Positions 30,587-39,533 are shown, counted from the stretch's first letter. The stretch is 39,581 nucleotides of DNA from Shewanella pealeana ATCC 700345 (GCF_000018285.1 NC_009901.1:5135001-5174581), one strand, 5' to 3'. Numbers and translations are program-made. Notes: generated by a model from the sequence alone, not told the origin.

Positions 30587-31027
30587 TTAAAGTTGATCTT
30601 GCCAGCCGCTAAGCCAAGCTAATGCTGGTTCTTCTGGAATTGGATCATATTGCACATCGATCTGGATCTTATCCACATAGACTTGTGCACCGCACTGAAT
30701 AAGCAGATCCACTAGTTTTTCTGGGCCCTGACAAAAAGTGTCGTAGCTTGAATCGCCAATGGCACAGAGTGCGAATTTGACCTGACTGAGATCGGGGGTT
30801 TTAGCTTGGATCTCATCAAAAAATGGCACTATATTGTCAGGAAGATCGCCGGCTCCATGGGTCGAAGAAACGATTAACCAGAGTGATTCTTGGTTCAAAT
30901 CGGCTAGATTTGCACCAAGATGTACAATAGTTTCATGACCTAAATCGCTTAATTGATCGGATATTTCATCCGCTACATACTCAGCACTGCCTAGTGTAGT
31001 GCCTACTAAAATGTCTACTTTTGCCAT
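30587..31027 (-). CDS. mioC: Flavodoxin-like protein MioC
   Basis: 146-residue FMN-binding flavodoxin. The phosphate-binding loop GTTLGSAEYVAD (9-20), the STHGAGDLPDN loop and CAIGDSSYDTF form the FMN site. In E. coli, MioC is an electron-transfer flavodoxin, and transcription of mioC runs into oriC and affects it. Here too it points into oriC and its last codons overlap the GATC-rich region. A promoter-like pair TTGGCT (31100-31105) / TATAAG (31077-31082), 17 bp apart, precedes it. No DnaA box was seen at that promoter, unlike E. coli. Confidence 0.94.
   Translation of the reverse strand: MAKVDILVGTTLGSAEYVADEISDQLSDLGHETIVHLGANLADLNQESLWLIVSSTHGAGDLPDNIVPFFDEIQAKTPDLSQVKFALCAIGDSSYDTFCQGPEKLVDLLIQCGAQVYVDKIQIDVQYDPIPEEPALAWLSGWQDQL
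30669..30677 (+). promoter_or_regulatory. DnaA box inside the 3' part of mioC
   Basis: Perfect TTATCCACA on the plus strand, within the mioC coding sequence and preceded by two GATC sites. It could extend the origin's DnaA array. Confidence 0.75.
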
Positions 31028-31413
31028 GACCTTTCCTAATTATTACTGTCGAATTGGGGGACATTGACTGAAATTCCTTATAGATAGTGGATTATTTACA
31101 GCCAAAAACCTGTATGCATCATAAGTGAAAAGCCATTTATGATCTCTAATCTGGAGCTATTTTGCTGTGAATTTCGCGCTAATATCTGATAGCCAAAGGC
31201 GAACTCTAGCTGTGCGATAGGTGAATTGAGCTAGTTTATTAACCTAAAAATTGACTGATATGTCTAAACTGGACCTATTTTTCACTGAAATTAGGCTTCG
31301 TTTTGGGACAGTTTATTTGGCTTAAAATCTATATCACGTTAATCAATGGCTTATAGAGGTATCTTACTGTCCACCTACACTAGATAGACTGTAATAATTA
31401 GGATTCAAATAAA
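31028..31413. other. Intergenic region between mioC and the nucleoside hydrolase gene
   Basis: 386 bp of divergent promoter region. It holds the mioC promoter-like pair near 31077-31105. No clear promoter pair was settled on for the hydrolase, and no reading frame or strong hairpin was seen. Confidence 0.5.
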
Positions 31414-32382
31414 ATGACAAATAAAATAATTCTCGATTCTGATCCCGGGATTGACGATGTAATGGCGATTCTGTTTGCTGAAGCGCACCCTGCAATTGAG
31501 CTGAAAGCTATTACAACAGTCTACGGTAACGCGACTATCGAGAACGGTACTCGTAATGCTCTATTTTTAAAACAGAAGTATGGCTTTAATGCCGATGTGG
31601 TTAAGGGGGCTGATAAGCCTATCGTTCGCGACCCTGTTGGACCTACTATCGTGGTTCATGGGGAAACTGGCCTAGGTGATGTACATGCGCCTACAGATCT
31701 AACTCTGTCTGCGGATCCTCGTCCTGCTTATCAATATATTATCGATTCTGTTAAGGCTGAACCGGGTGAGATCACCTTGGTTGCCGTAGGTCCTTTAACT
31801 AACTTGGCTTTAGCACTGGAAGCTGCACCTGAGATAGCTGGCTTAGTAAAAGAAGTTGTTGTAATGGGCGGCGCGTTTGGTATGAACGATCACCGTGGTA
31901 ACGTGACTCCTTATGCTGAGGCTAACATTCATGATGATCCGCATGCGGCAGATATCGTTTTCACTGCACCTTGGCCTGTGGTTGTTATTGGCTTAGACGT
32001 GACAGAAGAGAGCTTCTTTAGTAAAGACTATCTTGATCAGCTAAGAGATGACGCCGCTGAAGTTGGCCAGTTTATCTGGGACATTAGCCGCTATTATCTT
32101 AAGTTTTACTCCGAAAAAGTTGGCTTAGAAGGCTGCCACGTACACGATCCGTCGGCAATTGCTTATGTTATCGATCCTTCTCTGTTTACCTTACGTGAAG
32201 GGCCTATTCGCGTGGTAACAGATGGTCCAGCCGAAGGATTAACAATTCAGAAGTTTGATGAGCGTAAGTACCAACATGATGACTGGGGAATGAATCCGGC
32301 TCAAAAAGTTGGGGTAGGGGTAAGAGATGAAGCGCTATTAAAGCTTTATCGTGAAACGATTATTGAATACGGTAATCGTTAA
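31414..32382 (+). CDS. Nucleoside hydrolase, IunH/Rih family
   Basis: Cleaves ribonucleosides to base and ribose in salvage or catabolism. 322 residues. The calcium-binding signature DSDPGIDD (8-15) is perfect; TVYGNAT, VAVGPLTNLALAL (123-135), MGGAF, AEANIHDDPHAA (168-179) and the catalytic-loop HDPSAIAY (244-251) all match the family. The family consensus AEFN is AEAN here, a modest departure near the ribose site. Purine versus pyrimidine preference cannot be decided. Single gene, followed by a strong terminator. Confidence 0.9.
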   Translation: MTNKIILDSDPGIDDVMAILFAEAHPAIELKAITTVYGNATIENGTRNALFLKQKYGFNADVVKGADKPIVRDPVGPTIVVHGETGLGDVHAPTDLTLSADPRPAYQYIIDSVKAEPGEITLVAVGPLTNLALALEAAPEIAGLVKEVVVMGGAFGMNDHRGNVTPYAEANIHDDPHAADIVFTAPWPVVVIGLDVTEESFFSKDYLDQLRDDAAEVGQFIWDISRYYLKFYSEKVGLEGCHVHDPSAIAYVIDPSLFTLREGPIRVVTDGPAEGLTIQKFDERKYQHDDWGMNPAQKVGVGVRDEALLKLYRETIIEYGNR

Positions 32383-32397
32383 TAAATTTATGAAAGT

Positions 32398-32425
32398 AAA
32401 AGCGGGGATAATTCCCCGCTTTTTT
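32398..32425. terminator. Bidirectional terminator
   Basis: Stem AAAAGCGGGGA/TCCCCGCTTTT (32398-32408 with 32413-32423), 4-base loop, T-rich on the plus strand and A-rich on the other side. It separates the converging nucleoside hydrolase and LysE-type genes. Confidence 0.9.
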
Positions 32426-32441
32426 ATTGGCTTTTTTGGTA

Positions 32442-33086
32442 TTAACTGATGTTTTGCACTTGAGAAGCGAGCAACCAAATAGCCAGAACAAAGAAGATCA
32501 TACCCATAAACTTGTTTTGATAAGTTCTGAATTTTTCATTTTTGAGTAGTGGCTTACCAACTGAGCCAACTAGAGCCACCAGCAATAGATTAAAGGCTAA
32601 TCCCATCACGTTAAGTAATAAGCCAAGGGCAAGCATTTGCTCACCTGAGCTAGCGGTTAATTGGGTTGAAACAAATTGAGGCAAAAACAGCACAAAAAAT
32701 ATCAATGCTTTAGGGTTTAGTAGGTTGCTCACTACTGCTCGGCGATATAAAAGTTTGGCGAGATTATTTTGTTGTTCTATTTCTGGTGCTTCAGCTGCCG
32801 AACTGCGCATACAGTCCCAGCCCATCTTTAATAGATAGGCACCACCTAAAACTCTCAGGACTTCCAAGGCCATTGGGTTCATGGCGATAACGGCCGATAC
32901 TCCCATCGCTGCCAATAGCGTTAAAATAAGCCCCGAGGTTGCATTACCAAAACTGGCATACACGCCAACTTTACGGCCATAGCTTAAGCTTGAGCTAGCT
33001 ATCAGTAACATATCCGGCCCCGGGATCAGTAGTAGGGCGATGACTGTTGTTAGATACAGTGGGAGTAAAGCTAGATCGATCATCAT
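32442..33086 (-). CDS. LysE/RhtB-family amino acid exporter
   Basis: 214 residues with six hydrophobic segments. The family motif LLIPGPDMLLIA (19-30) and GAYLLKMGWDCM follow the RhtB pattern, as do the long central loop (about 93-110) and NPKALIFFVLFLPQF. Proteins of this family export amino acids such as homoserine, threonine or lysine; the substrate here cannot be told. Two consecutive ATG codons are possible starts, neither with a strong ribosome site. Confidence 0.88.
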   Translation of the reverse strand: MMIDLALLPLYLTTVIALLLIPGPDMLLIASSSLSYGRKVGVYASFGNATSGLILTLLAAMGVSAVIAMNPMALEVLRVLGGAYLLKMGWDCMRSSAAEAPEIEQQNNLAKLLYRRAVVSNLLNPKALIFFVLFLPQFVSTQLTASSGEQMLALGLLLNVMGLAFNLLLVALVGSVGKPLLKNEKFRTYQNKFMGMIFFVLAIWLLASQVQNIS

Positions 33087-33385
33087 AAATTACGCTGTGT
33101 AGGTGTTGGGTAATAAAACAAGGCGCGGATTTTACAGCGATCGAGTCGAAATGAAAGTGATACAGCTTGTAAAAGCACTCACTATATTGGCAGGCTTTAT
33201 TTACGCTTGAGTTATGGTGTCACTAAGTAGTTTGATTTTGTGGTTTAATCTTGGCTTATTGCTCGATTCTATCTAGTTTTTTGATTTATGAGCATGAAGC
33301 ATAACCTTAAAAAACTTGATTAGTATCCATTCCAAAAATTTGGATAGTTCAATATAATAGTGTTTTACGATTGTTAAATAAAACG

Positions 33386-33916
33386 ATGAATTTAATGAAG
33401 AAAAATGGTTTTACTCTAATTGAGTTAGTGGTGGTTATTATTATTCTAGCCATACTCAGTATCATCGCTGCACCTCGTTTTATTGAGTTTCAATCTGATG
33501 CCAGAATATCTTCGTTAAAGGGCCTTAGAGCCGAGATGCATGGTGCTATGAGTGTGCTTTATCCAAAATCGGTATTGCAGGGGTTGCAGAATAAGCCTGG
33601 TGAAGATGATGATAAAGCTACTGATGATGAAAATGTCATCATCATAGATGGCCAAAAAATACATTTAGCCTACGGTTACCCTGCGGCTGACTCAAGTAAA
33701 GCCTGGAGTCTATTAATTATGGCGACCTTCACCGATTCTGTTTTCAATGCTGACGAACCCGGTGATTGGTATTTCCATAATAAAGATGGTGATAAGTTTA
33801 TTCGCTTTATGACACAGTCGAAAAAGTTTAGTCACGACAATTGTTACCTAAAGTATACCGAGGCTGCTAGTCCTACCACACCACCTGTATTTGAGATTGT
33901 CGATTCGGGTTGTTAG
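33386..33916 (+). CDS. MSHA-like type IV pilin, orphan
   Basis: 176 residues from the ATG at 33386; an ATG at 33395 giving MKKNGF is equally possible, and the TTG at 33371 less so. Prepilin signature: leader MNLMKKNG, cleavage before F9, Glu at mature position 5 (FTLIE) and a hydrophobic helix to about residue 30 (LVVVIIILAILSIIAAP). The C-terminal globular part ends with a Cys pair (NCYLKYTEA and DSGC), the layout of MSHA major-pilin-like proteins. No pilus assembly genes are nearby, so it must use machinery encoded elsewhere. A TATAAT at 33353-33358 lies just upstream. Confidence 0.85.
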   Translation: MNLMKKNGFTLIELVVVIIILAILSIIAAPRFIEFQSDARISSLKGLRAEMHGAMSVLYPKSVLQGLQNKPGEDDDKATDDENVIIIDGQKIHLAYGYPAADSSKAWSLLIMATFTDSVFNADEPGDWYFHNKDGDKFIRFMTQSKKFSHDNCYLKYTEAASPTTPPVFEIVDSGC

Positions 33917-34050
33917 TTTTTATCTGTTATTATTTGTCACTGTTCAAAATTGCATGGCTCACATTTAAATATTTGATTGTACAGTATTTATCTAACTGGT
34001 TTCCTTTTTGTGGTTGTTCTTATTTGTTTAAAAAGTCTGCTAACAGGTTA

Positions 34051-34080
34051 CGAATGCTGAAGCTTGATATTCAGCATTCG
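34051..34080. repeat. 11-bp perfect inverted repeat downstream of the pilin
   Basis: CGAATGCTGAA (34051-34061) and TTCAGCATTCG (34070-34080) with an 8-base loop. No T run follows, so it is not a standard terminator; it lies 134 bp after the pilin stop. Confidence 0.6.
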
Positions 34081-34342
34081 AGTATTGCCTACAATAAATA
34101 TGTATACGCCTCTAATCATCTCCCTATCGATTCACTTTACCAAGAGTTTAAACCTGTCAAAAAGATAATCACTTAGTCGTTGAATCTAGTACAGGTTAGG
34201 GAAAGTGTACTCGTATACTACTGTGGTGCGCTAAGCCCTATTAGAGTGCTAACTTCTGCACCTATAGATGGTGATAGGTTGGAGCTGTATCTATCTAATT
34301 TAAATAGTGTTAATGCGAAACGCTAGCTTGCGGAAAGCAAGA

Positions 34343-34358
34343 GGTTTCACGTGGAACA
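34343..34358. promoter_or_regulatory. parS: Candidate parS centromere site
   Basis: GGTTTCACGTGGAACA matches the parS consensus TGTTTCACGTGAAACA at 14 of 16 positions, including the whole TTTCACGTG core; the A-to-G change in the right arm is found in known sites (CACGTGGAAC). It lies about 4 kb from oriC and 8 kb from parAB. It is the only site of this quality I found in the window. Confidence 0.8.
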
Positions 34359-34880
34359 AATTATCTGGTAAAGGAAAGTCATCATCTTCAACAGGTAAAT
34401 GGTTTAGAGTAAAAGGTCAAAACAGCTGTTTTAGCATACAGGATAAAACTTGCGGGGATATCCTTTTAGGCAAGTACGACGTTGTTTGCTTCTTTCAACC
34501 TTTAGCTGTCCGTCGCTCATCATGGGTTGTGAAAGTGTTAGAGCTGCGGAAGGTACTTTCCGAGACCAAAAATCTGAAAATTCCATCGATAAGTGTGGTT
34601 GCAATATCGCTGAACTACCTGGAGTTACTAGCCTAGTTAATTCAGGTCTCGAGGTCCTAATCCAGCTGTTAAAGTGCCGTACAGTTTTATTTTTGGTACG
34701 TATTTCGCCCCGAGTACTGAGCAGCGGAAATATGTGGCTGGTCGTAACAGACACTTTAGCAAAGGAAGCTTAACTAAAAGGGTTTGCAATAGTGCTCTTG
34801 GTATTCGTTCCGTACGCTTGGCCCGGAAAGGGATTTATCAGACTCCTAATTTGGCCTGTATATTGGCGATAATTCTACTG

Positions 34881-34907
34881 AGCTAGTTGGCTGAAACTCA
34901 ACTAGCT
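34881..34907. repeat. 9-bp inverted repeat
   Basis: AGCTAGTTG (34881-34889) and CAACTAGCT (34899-34907) around a 9-base loop, with no T run. It marks the right side of the overlapping short open frames in this stretch. Confidence 0.5.
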
Positions 34908-35166
34908 GAAGAAAGTTTAGATGGTTTAGCCTTGATTGATATCGAATATTAACCGAGTCGCAAACTGCTCATAGTGGGTTATCTTTCTCGGTTGTAAAAG
35001 TTAGGTCTAAAGTGCAGTTAACTCCCATTTTGCTAGGGGTGGATAATTTAATATAGATAAGCCCGTCGACTTGTCGGAATTAAGTAAAATCAATAGGAAA
35101 TAGGTGTGATTAGGCTTGGTTTAGATGTCACTTTTTTACTTTAAAATTTGTCCCGAATAAAAACCA

Positions 35167-35409
35167 GATCATTTATAAGTTTTTCTGAGTATAACTTATC
35201 AAAAATGATCAAATAATTTTGAAATAATTAATTTGAGATCACTAATCAACATTCAGATTAATCTAGTAAAAACAAACTATTAGGTTTGTTGGAGTTGTTT
35301 GTTTTAGATCTATCCACAGAACCGCGCTGCTTGTTGATATCTCTGTTGATACTTGTAGAGACTTTGGTGATCTCGATCATTGTTTTTCTGATTTTGATCA
35401 TTACGGATC
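35167..35409. other. Second GATC cluster with a DnaA-like box
   Basis: GATC occurs at 35167, 35207, 35237, 35307, 35369, 35375, 35396 and 35406, eight in 243 bp. CTATCCACA at 35310-35318 is one mismatch from a perfect DnaA box. The surroundings are very A/T-rich, and GATCATTGTTTTT at 35375-35387 resembles an unwinding 13-mer. Confidence 0.5.
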
Positions 35410-35443
35410 CCATCTGCAATACGTTAGCTATTTAGAAAAGCAA

Positions 35444-35475
35444 AAAGCCACAGTAGTTAAGTCTGCTGTGGCTTT
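35444..35475 (-). terminator. Rho-independent terminator of mnmE
   Basis: Stem AAAGCCACAG/CTGTGGCTTT extended by three more pairs (35444-35456 with 35463-35475), 6-base loop, followed on the minus strand by further T. It lies about 35 bp after the mnmE stop. Confidence 0.88.
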
Positions 35476-35509
35476 CTATTTTGTTAAATTGTTCTTAATT
35501 TAAGCTATT

Positions 35510-36871
35510 TTACTTGCCAATACAGAATGAACTAAAGATCTTGCCGAGAAGATCATCTGAAGTGAACTTACCTGTGATCTCAGATAGTGCCATCTGACAC
35601 ATGCGTAGTTCTTCGGCGAGCAGTTCACCAGCTTGATACACTTCCAATTGCTCTTTACCTAGCATCAAGTGACTGCTAGCTAGATCTAGTGCCTCTAAGT
35701 GACGACGTCGAGCAATAAAGCCGCCCTCTAGATTACTCTGGTAACCCATTAATGATTTTAGATGTTGCTTCAGGTCTTCGACACCTAGGCCTGTTTTGGC
35801 TGAGATACGATACACGCTATGTCCCGCTTCTTGAGTCACGGAAAGATCTTCACCGGTTAGATCGGCTTTGTTACGTACCACGGTAACGCCTAAGTTACTA
35901 GGGAGACGATCGATAAAGTCTGGCCAGATTTCATGAGGATCGATGGCTGCAGTTGTGGTGCCATCGACCATAAACAGTACGCGATCGGCTGTTTTTATCT
36001 CATCCCAAGCGCGCTCGATACCAATTTTCTCTACGGTATCGACGGTGTCACGTAAACCTGCGGTATCAATAATGTGTAATGGCATACCATCTAAATGGAT
36101 ATGTTCACGTAATACATCGCGAGTGGTGCCAGCTATTTCGGTCACAATAGCTGACTCTTTGCCAGCCAAGGCGTTAAGTAGGCTTGATTTACCCGCATTT
36201 GGACGACCTGCAATCACTACTTTCATGCCTTCACGAATAATAGAGCCCTGTTTAGCGCTAGCTTGAACCCCATCGAGTTTGCCAACAATCCCATTCAAGG
36301 AGGCGGCTATTTTACCGTCGGACAGGAAATCGACCTCTTCATCAGGGAAATCAATTGCCGCCTCGACGTATAAGCGCAAGTTTGTGACCTTTTCGACCAG
36401 ATCATGTATCTGAGTAGAGAATTCGCCCTGAAGTGAGTTGAGAGCGCTTTTGGCAGCTTGTTCACTTGTGGCATCAATTAGGTCGGCAATCGCTTCGGCT
36501 TGAGTCAGGTCAAGCTTATCATTCATGAAAGCCTGTTCGCTGAATTCACCCGGTTTTGCGATACGCAGCCCATCGACTTCCATGACGCGCTTAATCAGCA
36601 TATCGAGAACTATTTGACCGCCGTGGCCTTGCAGTTCCAGAACGTCTTCACCGGTAAAGGAGTTTGGGCCTTTAAAGAACAAGGCGATACCTTGGTCGAT
36701 GACTTCACCAGCCTCATCTTTAAAATCACAGTAATCGGCGTAACGGGTTTTAGGGATATGTCCTAAAACGGCTATAGCAACATTAGTCGCTAAGTCGCCA
36801 GATACGCGAATAATACCCACGCCACCACGCCCAGGAGCGGTCGCTTGTGCCACGATAGTATCTGTAGTCAT
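35510..36871 (-). CDS. mnmE: tRNA modification GTPase MnmE (TrmE)
   Basis: GTPase that works with MnmG on U34 of tRNA. 453 residues, normal length. The N-terminal folate-binding domain (about 1-120, [21 protein letters not shown] start) is followed by a helical region and the inserted G domain with GRPNAGKSS (P-loop), DTAGLRD and NKADL. The C-terminal CIGK motif is intact, with Cys at 450. A terminator separates it from yidC upstream, so it probably has its own promoter in the 116-bp gap; none was clearly resolved. Confidence 0.96.
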   Translation of the reverse strand: MTTDTIVAQATAPGRGGVGIIRVSGDLATNVAIAVLGHIPKTRYADYCDFKDEAGEVIDQGIALFFKGPNSFTGEDVLELQGHGGQIVLDMLIKRVMEVDGLRIAKPGEFSEQAFMNDKLDLTQAEAIADLIDATSEQAAKSALNSLQGEFSTQIHDLVEKVTNLRLYVEAAIDFPDEEVDFLSDGKIAASLNGIVGKLDGVQASAKQGSIIREGMKVVIAGRPNAGKSSLLNALAGKESAIVTEIAGTTRDVLREHIHLDGMPLHIIDTAGLRDTVDTVEKIGIERAWDEIKTADRVLFMVDGTTTAAIDPHEIWPDFIDRLPSNLGVTVVRNKADLTGEDLSVTQEAGHSVYRISAKTGLGVEDLKQHLKSLMGYQSNLEGGFIARRRHLEALDLASSHLMLGKEQLEVYQAGELLAEELRMCQMALSEITGKFTSDDLLGKIFSSFCIGK

Positions 36872-36934
36872 TACTGTGTTTCCTAATTTGATTTTTCGGG
36901 TGAAGTTAAAAATATTGTCTCTACATAGAAAGCA

Positions 36935-36969
36935 AAAAAGCGGTCAATACTCAGTATTGACCGCTTTTT
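36935..36969 (-). terminator. Rho-independent terminator of yidC
   Basis: Sixteen-base-pair perfect stem (36935-36950 with 36954-36969), 3-base loop, A-rich and T-rich flanks suitable for either strand. It begins 18 bp after the yidC stop and ends the rpmH-rnpA-yidD-yidC unit. Confidence 0.93.
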
Positions 36970-36987
36970 ATTAGTCTGAGCTAAAGG

Positions 36988-38625
36988 TTATTTTAACCCT
37001 TTTTTCTCTAGACCCGCATAGATAATTTTCTGCTGGGTAATCGCGACTAAGTTACCTACCAACCAGTATAGAACCAGACCTGCTGGGAACCATAGGAAGA
37101 ATACGGTAAAGATTACAGGCATCCACTGCATCATTTTAACTTGCATTGGATCCATAGTCGGTGCCATTGGCTGCATCTTCTGCATCACAAACATCGAGAT
37201 ACCCATTAGGATAGGCATAACATAGTAAGGATCTTGTACTGATAAGTCAGTAATCCAAAGCATGAATGGCGCATGACGCAGTTCAACACTTTCTAATAGA
37301 ACCCAGTATAGAGCGATGAAGATTGGCATCTGTAGCAAGATTGGAAGACAGCCACCCATAGGGTTCACTTTCTCTTTCTTGTACAGTTCCATCATAGCTT
37401 GACCCATCTTCTGACGGTCATCACCAAAGCGCTCTTTTAGTTCGGCAAGCTTAGGCTGCAGATTACGCATTTTCGCCATAGAGGTGTATTGCGCTTTCGT
37501 TAGCGGATATAACATACCACGAACAGTTAGAGTGATTAGGATAATAGCGATACCCCAGTTACCAACGATTGATTGGAAGAACATCAATAGTTTGTAGATA
37601 GGTACTGCTAACCACCAAAGGAAACCATAATCTACTACTAGATTCAGTGATGGAGAAAGTGCCGATAGGGCTTCTTGATCTTTAGGACCAACATAGAATT
37701 CAGCTTTAATGCTTTGTTCAGTACCAGGTGCGATATCGTAAAGTGCACCACGGAAACCTATGTTAGCTAGACCACCAGCACTGACACTTGAGAAGATAAT
37801 GTTCTTATCGTTCGCAGGTGGTACCCATGCTGATACAAAGTAATGCTGAAGCATAGCAACCCAACCGCCAAGTGTTGACTTGTCTAGGTTCTTATCTGCC
37901 ATATCATCGAAGCTGTACTTCTCATAGCGAGTGTCCGCTGTTGAGAATGCACCACCACGGTAAGTTGGCATCATCATGCTGCTTTCGCTCTTCTTGATGC
38001 TGTGCTTAATTTGTCCATACATTTGAACTTGAAGCTGAGCATCAGAAGTGTTGTTGATTTTGTAATCAACAGCGATGTTGTATTTACCGCGAGTGAAAAC
38101 GAAAACTTTGGTATAAGCCACGCCTTTATCACTAACATAAGTTAGTGGCACGTTAAGTGTCTCTTGGCCATCAGCCAATTTGTACTCACGTGAAGCGCTA
38201 TCAAAGTGAGCTCGACCTTTTACGCTGCTGTCGATACCGTCACGACCAATAAGGCCACTTTGCGCGATGTAATAGATATCGTTTGTCTGCTCAAGAAGAA
38301 CGAACGGATCGTCACCTTTTTCTTCAAGCTTATGAGAAAGCAAAGCAGAGTAAACAATATCACCGCCAACAGGATCAATTTTGATTTCTAGTTGGTCTGT
38401 AATAACTGTGATGAGTTCTTTAGATGCTGGAGTAGCTTCAGGTACTGCTGAATCAGCATCAGGTACGTCTGAACTATGAGCGTCAGCTACTGTAGAAGCC
38501 GGGATAGAAGATTGAGTTTGAGCTGCAGCCACCGGTTGAGGCGCTTTATCTGCTTGCCACTGTTGCCACAGTAGAAAGCTGACAAACAGCAAACCGATCA
38601 GCAATATATTGCGTTGAGATTCCAT
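36988..38625 (-). CDS. yidC: Membrane protein insertase YidC
   Basis: Inserts and folds inner-membrane proteins, alone or with SecYEG, including ATP synthase subunits a and c encoded in this window. 545 residues. An N-terminal membrane anchor (about 6-22) is followed by an Ala/Pro-rich linker, the large periplasmic beta-sandwich domain (about 65-345), and the conserved C-terminal core with five membrane segments (from about 350), including the cytoplasmic [19 protein letters not shown] hairpin and [20 protein letters not shown]. Starts 3 bp after the yidD stop. Confidence 0.96.
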   Translation of the reverse strand: MESQRNILLIGLLFVSFLLWQQWQADKAPQPVAAAQTQSSIPASTVADAHSSDVPDADSAVPEATPASKELITVITDQLEIKIDPVGGDIVYSALLSHKLEEKGDDPFVLLEQTNDIYYIAQSGLIGRDGIDSSVKGRAHFDSASREYKLADGQETLNVPLTYVSDKGVAYTKVFVFTRGKYNIAVDYKINNTSDAQLQVQMYGQIKHSIKKSESSMMMPTYRGGAFSTADTRYEKYSFDDMADKNLDKSTLGGWVAMLQHYFVSAWVPPANDKNIIFSSVSAGGLANIGFRGALYDIAPGTEQSIKAEFYVGPKDQEALSALSPSLNLVVDYGFLWWLAVPIYKLLMFFQSIVGNWGIAIILITLTVRGMLYPLTKAQYTSMAKMRNLQPKLAELKERFGDDRQKMGQAMMELYKKEKVNPMGGCLPILLQMPIFIALYWVLLESVELRHAPFMLWITDLSVQDPYYVMPILMGISMFVMQKMQPMAPTMDPMQVKMMQWMPVIFTVFFLWFPAGLVLYWLVGNLVAITQQKIIYAGLEKKGLK

Positions 38626-38628
38626 AAC

Positions 38629-38883
38629 CTATTTATCGCACCTATGTTTTTTGTTAGGGACGGGGTCTTCACCGCCCGGATGTAAAGGGTGACATCTTAA
38701 TATGCGTTTACCTGCAAACCAACACCCTTTCACCACTCCGTGCAACCGAATTGCTTCGATTGCATAATGTGAACACGTTGGATTGAACCTACAACGAGGC
38801 CCCATCATGGGGCTTATGAGTAGTTGGTAACCACGAATAATCGTAGTCGCTAGCCATTGTAACGGCGACTGAGTTTTCGCCAT
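38629..38883 (-). CDS. yidD: Membrane protein insertion efficiency factor YidD
   Basis: 84-residue protein of the YidD family, which helps YidC-dependent membrane insertion. Family residues are clear: [20 protein letters not shown] (19-38) with three Cys in the block, [11 protein letters not shown], and [17 protein letters not shown]. The N-terminal amphipathic helix is present. Its start overlaps the 3' end of rnpA by 34 bp, and it has only a weak ribosome site, so translation is probably coupled to rnpA. Confidence 0.94.
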   Translation of the reverse strand: MAKTQSPLQWLATTIIRGYQLLISPMMGPRCRFNPTCSHYAIEAIRLHGVVKGCWFAGKRILRCHPLHPGGEDPVPNKKHRCDK

Positions 38884-39212
38884 AGCTTTTCTACTAAGTT
38901 TTTGAGTTCTGCGTTTTCCATATCAAGCACGCCATTTCTGACAAGCACAACAATATCCACAGCGGGTAGATCATGCTGGTGTAAACGGAAATTATCTCTA
39001 ATTATGCGTTTAATACGGTTACGTTGGTTTGCTTTTTTGACATAACGCTTGGCAACAGTTAGTCCTAAACGAGGGTGTTGTTCAGAATTAGGAATTGCAA
39101 GTAAGGTTATTTCAGCGGAGGACGCTTTGATAGGTTTGGTAAATACAGATTTAAATTGCGCGGGAGTTAACAAACGTAACTCCCGCGTAAAGGTATAGCT
39201 AGTCACTTGCAT
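38850..39212 (-). CDS. rnpA: Ribonuclease P protein component
   Basis: Protein subunit of RNase P, which matures tRNA 5' ends. 120 residues from the ATG at 39212; a GTG two codons later (giving 118 residues, [12 protein letters not shown]) is an equally plausible start. Signature [18 protein letters not shown] (59-76) is the RNA-binding motif; the N-terminal [13 protein letters not shown] matches the family. It begins 8 bp after rpmH. Confidence 0.95.
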   Translation of the reverse strand: MQVTSYTFTRELRLLTPAQFKSVFTKPIKASSAEITLLAIPNSEQHPRLGLTVAKRYVKKANQRNRIKRIIRDNFRLHQHDLPAVDIVVLVRNGVLDMENAELKNLVEKLWRKLSRRYNG

Positions 39213-39220
39213 TTCTACGA

Positions 39221-39358
39221 TTACGCAGAAAGACGAGCGCGACCTTTAGCACGGCGACGTGCGATGACCTTACGGCCACCTACAGTAGCCATGCGAGCGC
39301 GGAAGCCGTGAGAACGCTTGCGCTTCAGGTTGCTAGGTTGAAAAGTACGTTTACTCAT
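39221..39358 (-). CDS. rpmH: 50S ribosomal protein L34
   Basis: 45 residues, beginning [19 protein letters not shown] and ending GRARLSA, the classic L34 sequence, very rich in Arg and Lys. First gene of the conserved rpmH-rnpA-yidD-yidC order. Too short for many gene callers, but start, stop and sequence are unambiguous. Confidence 0.97.
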
Positions 39359-39432
39359 TATGGCAATCCGTCTTTGTTAGGTTAATAAACCTTAAACTCC
39401 AATAATAGAGCTAAGGGCAAAAAAGAGGCCGA

Positions 39433-39461
39433 ATTGTAATCACTTTAGTTATGCACGTCAA
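39433..39461 (-). promoter_or_regulatory. Promoter of rpmH
   Basis: On the minus strand, TTGACG (39456-39461) and TACAAT (39433-39438) are exactly 17 bp apart, about 75 bp before the rpmH start. It is one of the best sigma-70 matches in the window. Confidence 0.85.
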
Positions 39462-39533
39462 CTAGGAAAGAGCACAAGTGATAAAATATTGCCATCTCTG
39501 GATATACTTCGAAGGTTTAACGCTACTATAAAA

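Larger units (their letters stand above)
30174..30600. other. oriC: oriC, chromosomal replication origin
   Basis: Lies between mnmG and mioC as in E. coli. I count 20 GATC sites from 30174 to 30598, against fewer than two expected. The left part (30207-30300) is A/T-rich and contains 13-mer-like repeats: GATCTCTTATTAT at 30269-30281 differs from the E. coli right 13-mer in one base, and GATCTATTTTGCT and GATCTTTATATAG are related. DnaA boxes follow to the right. This is the expected order: unwinding region next to mnmG, boxes toward mioC. Confidence 0.93.
33917..35443. other. Gene-poor stretch between the pilin and mnmE
   Basis: About 1.5 kb without a convincing gene. Short open frames occur on both strands (for example 33910-34176 and 34307-34636 on plus, 34431-34754 on minus) but overlap one another, lack ribosome sites and match no family I recognise. 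Visible structure: an 11-bp inverted repeat at 34051-34080, a two-tier hairpin at 34317-34348 running into a parS-like site, a 9-bp hairpin at 34881-34907, and eight GATC sites with a DnaA-like box between 35167 and 35409. Degenerate remains of a gene cannot be excluded. Confidence 0.6.

Noticed and set aside
33910..34176. Open frame overlapping the pilin stop
   Set aside because: It overlaps the pilin stop codon, has no ribosome site, and spans the 11-bp hairpin; no family resemblance was seen.
34307..34886. Several overlapping open frames on both strands
   Set aside because: They overlap one another, begin at weak or rare start codons without ribosome sites, and encode no recognisable motif; at most they are remnants.
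34177..34920. Possible retron or group II intron RNA
   Set aside because: Several small hairpins suggested structured RNA, but there is no reverse transcriptase gene, no domain V-like sequence and no matching inverted ends.
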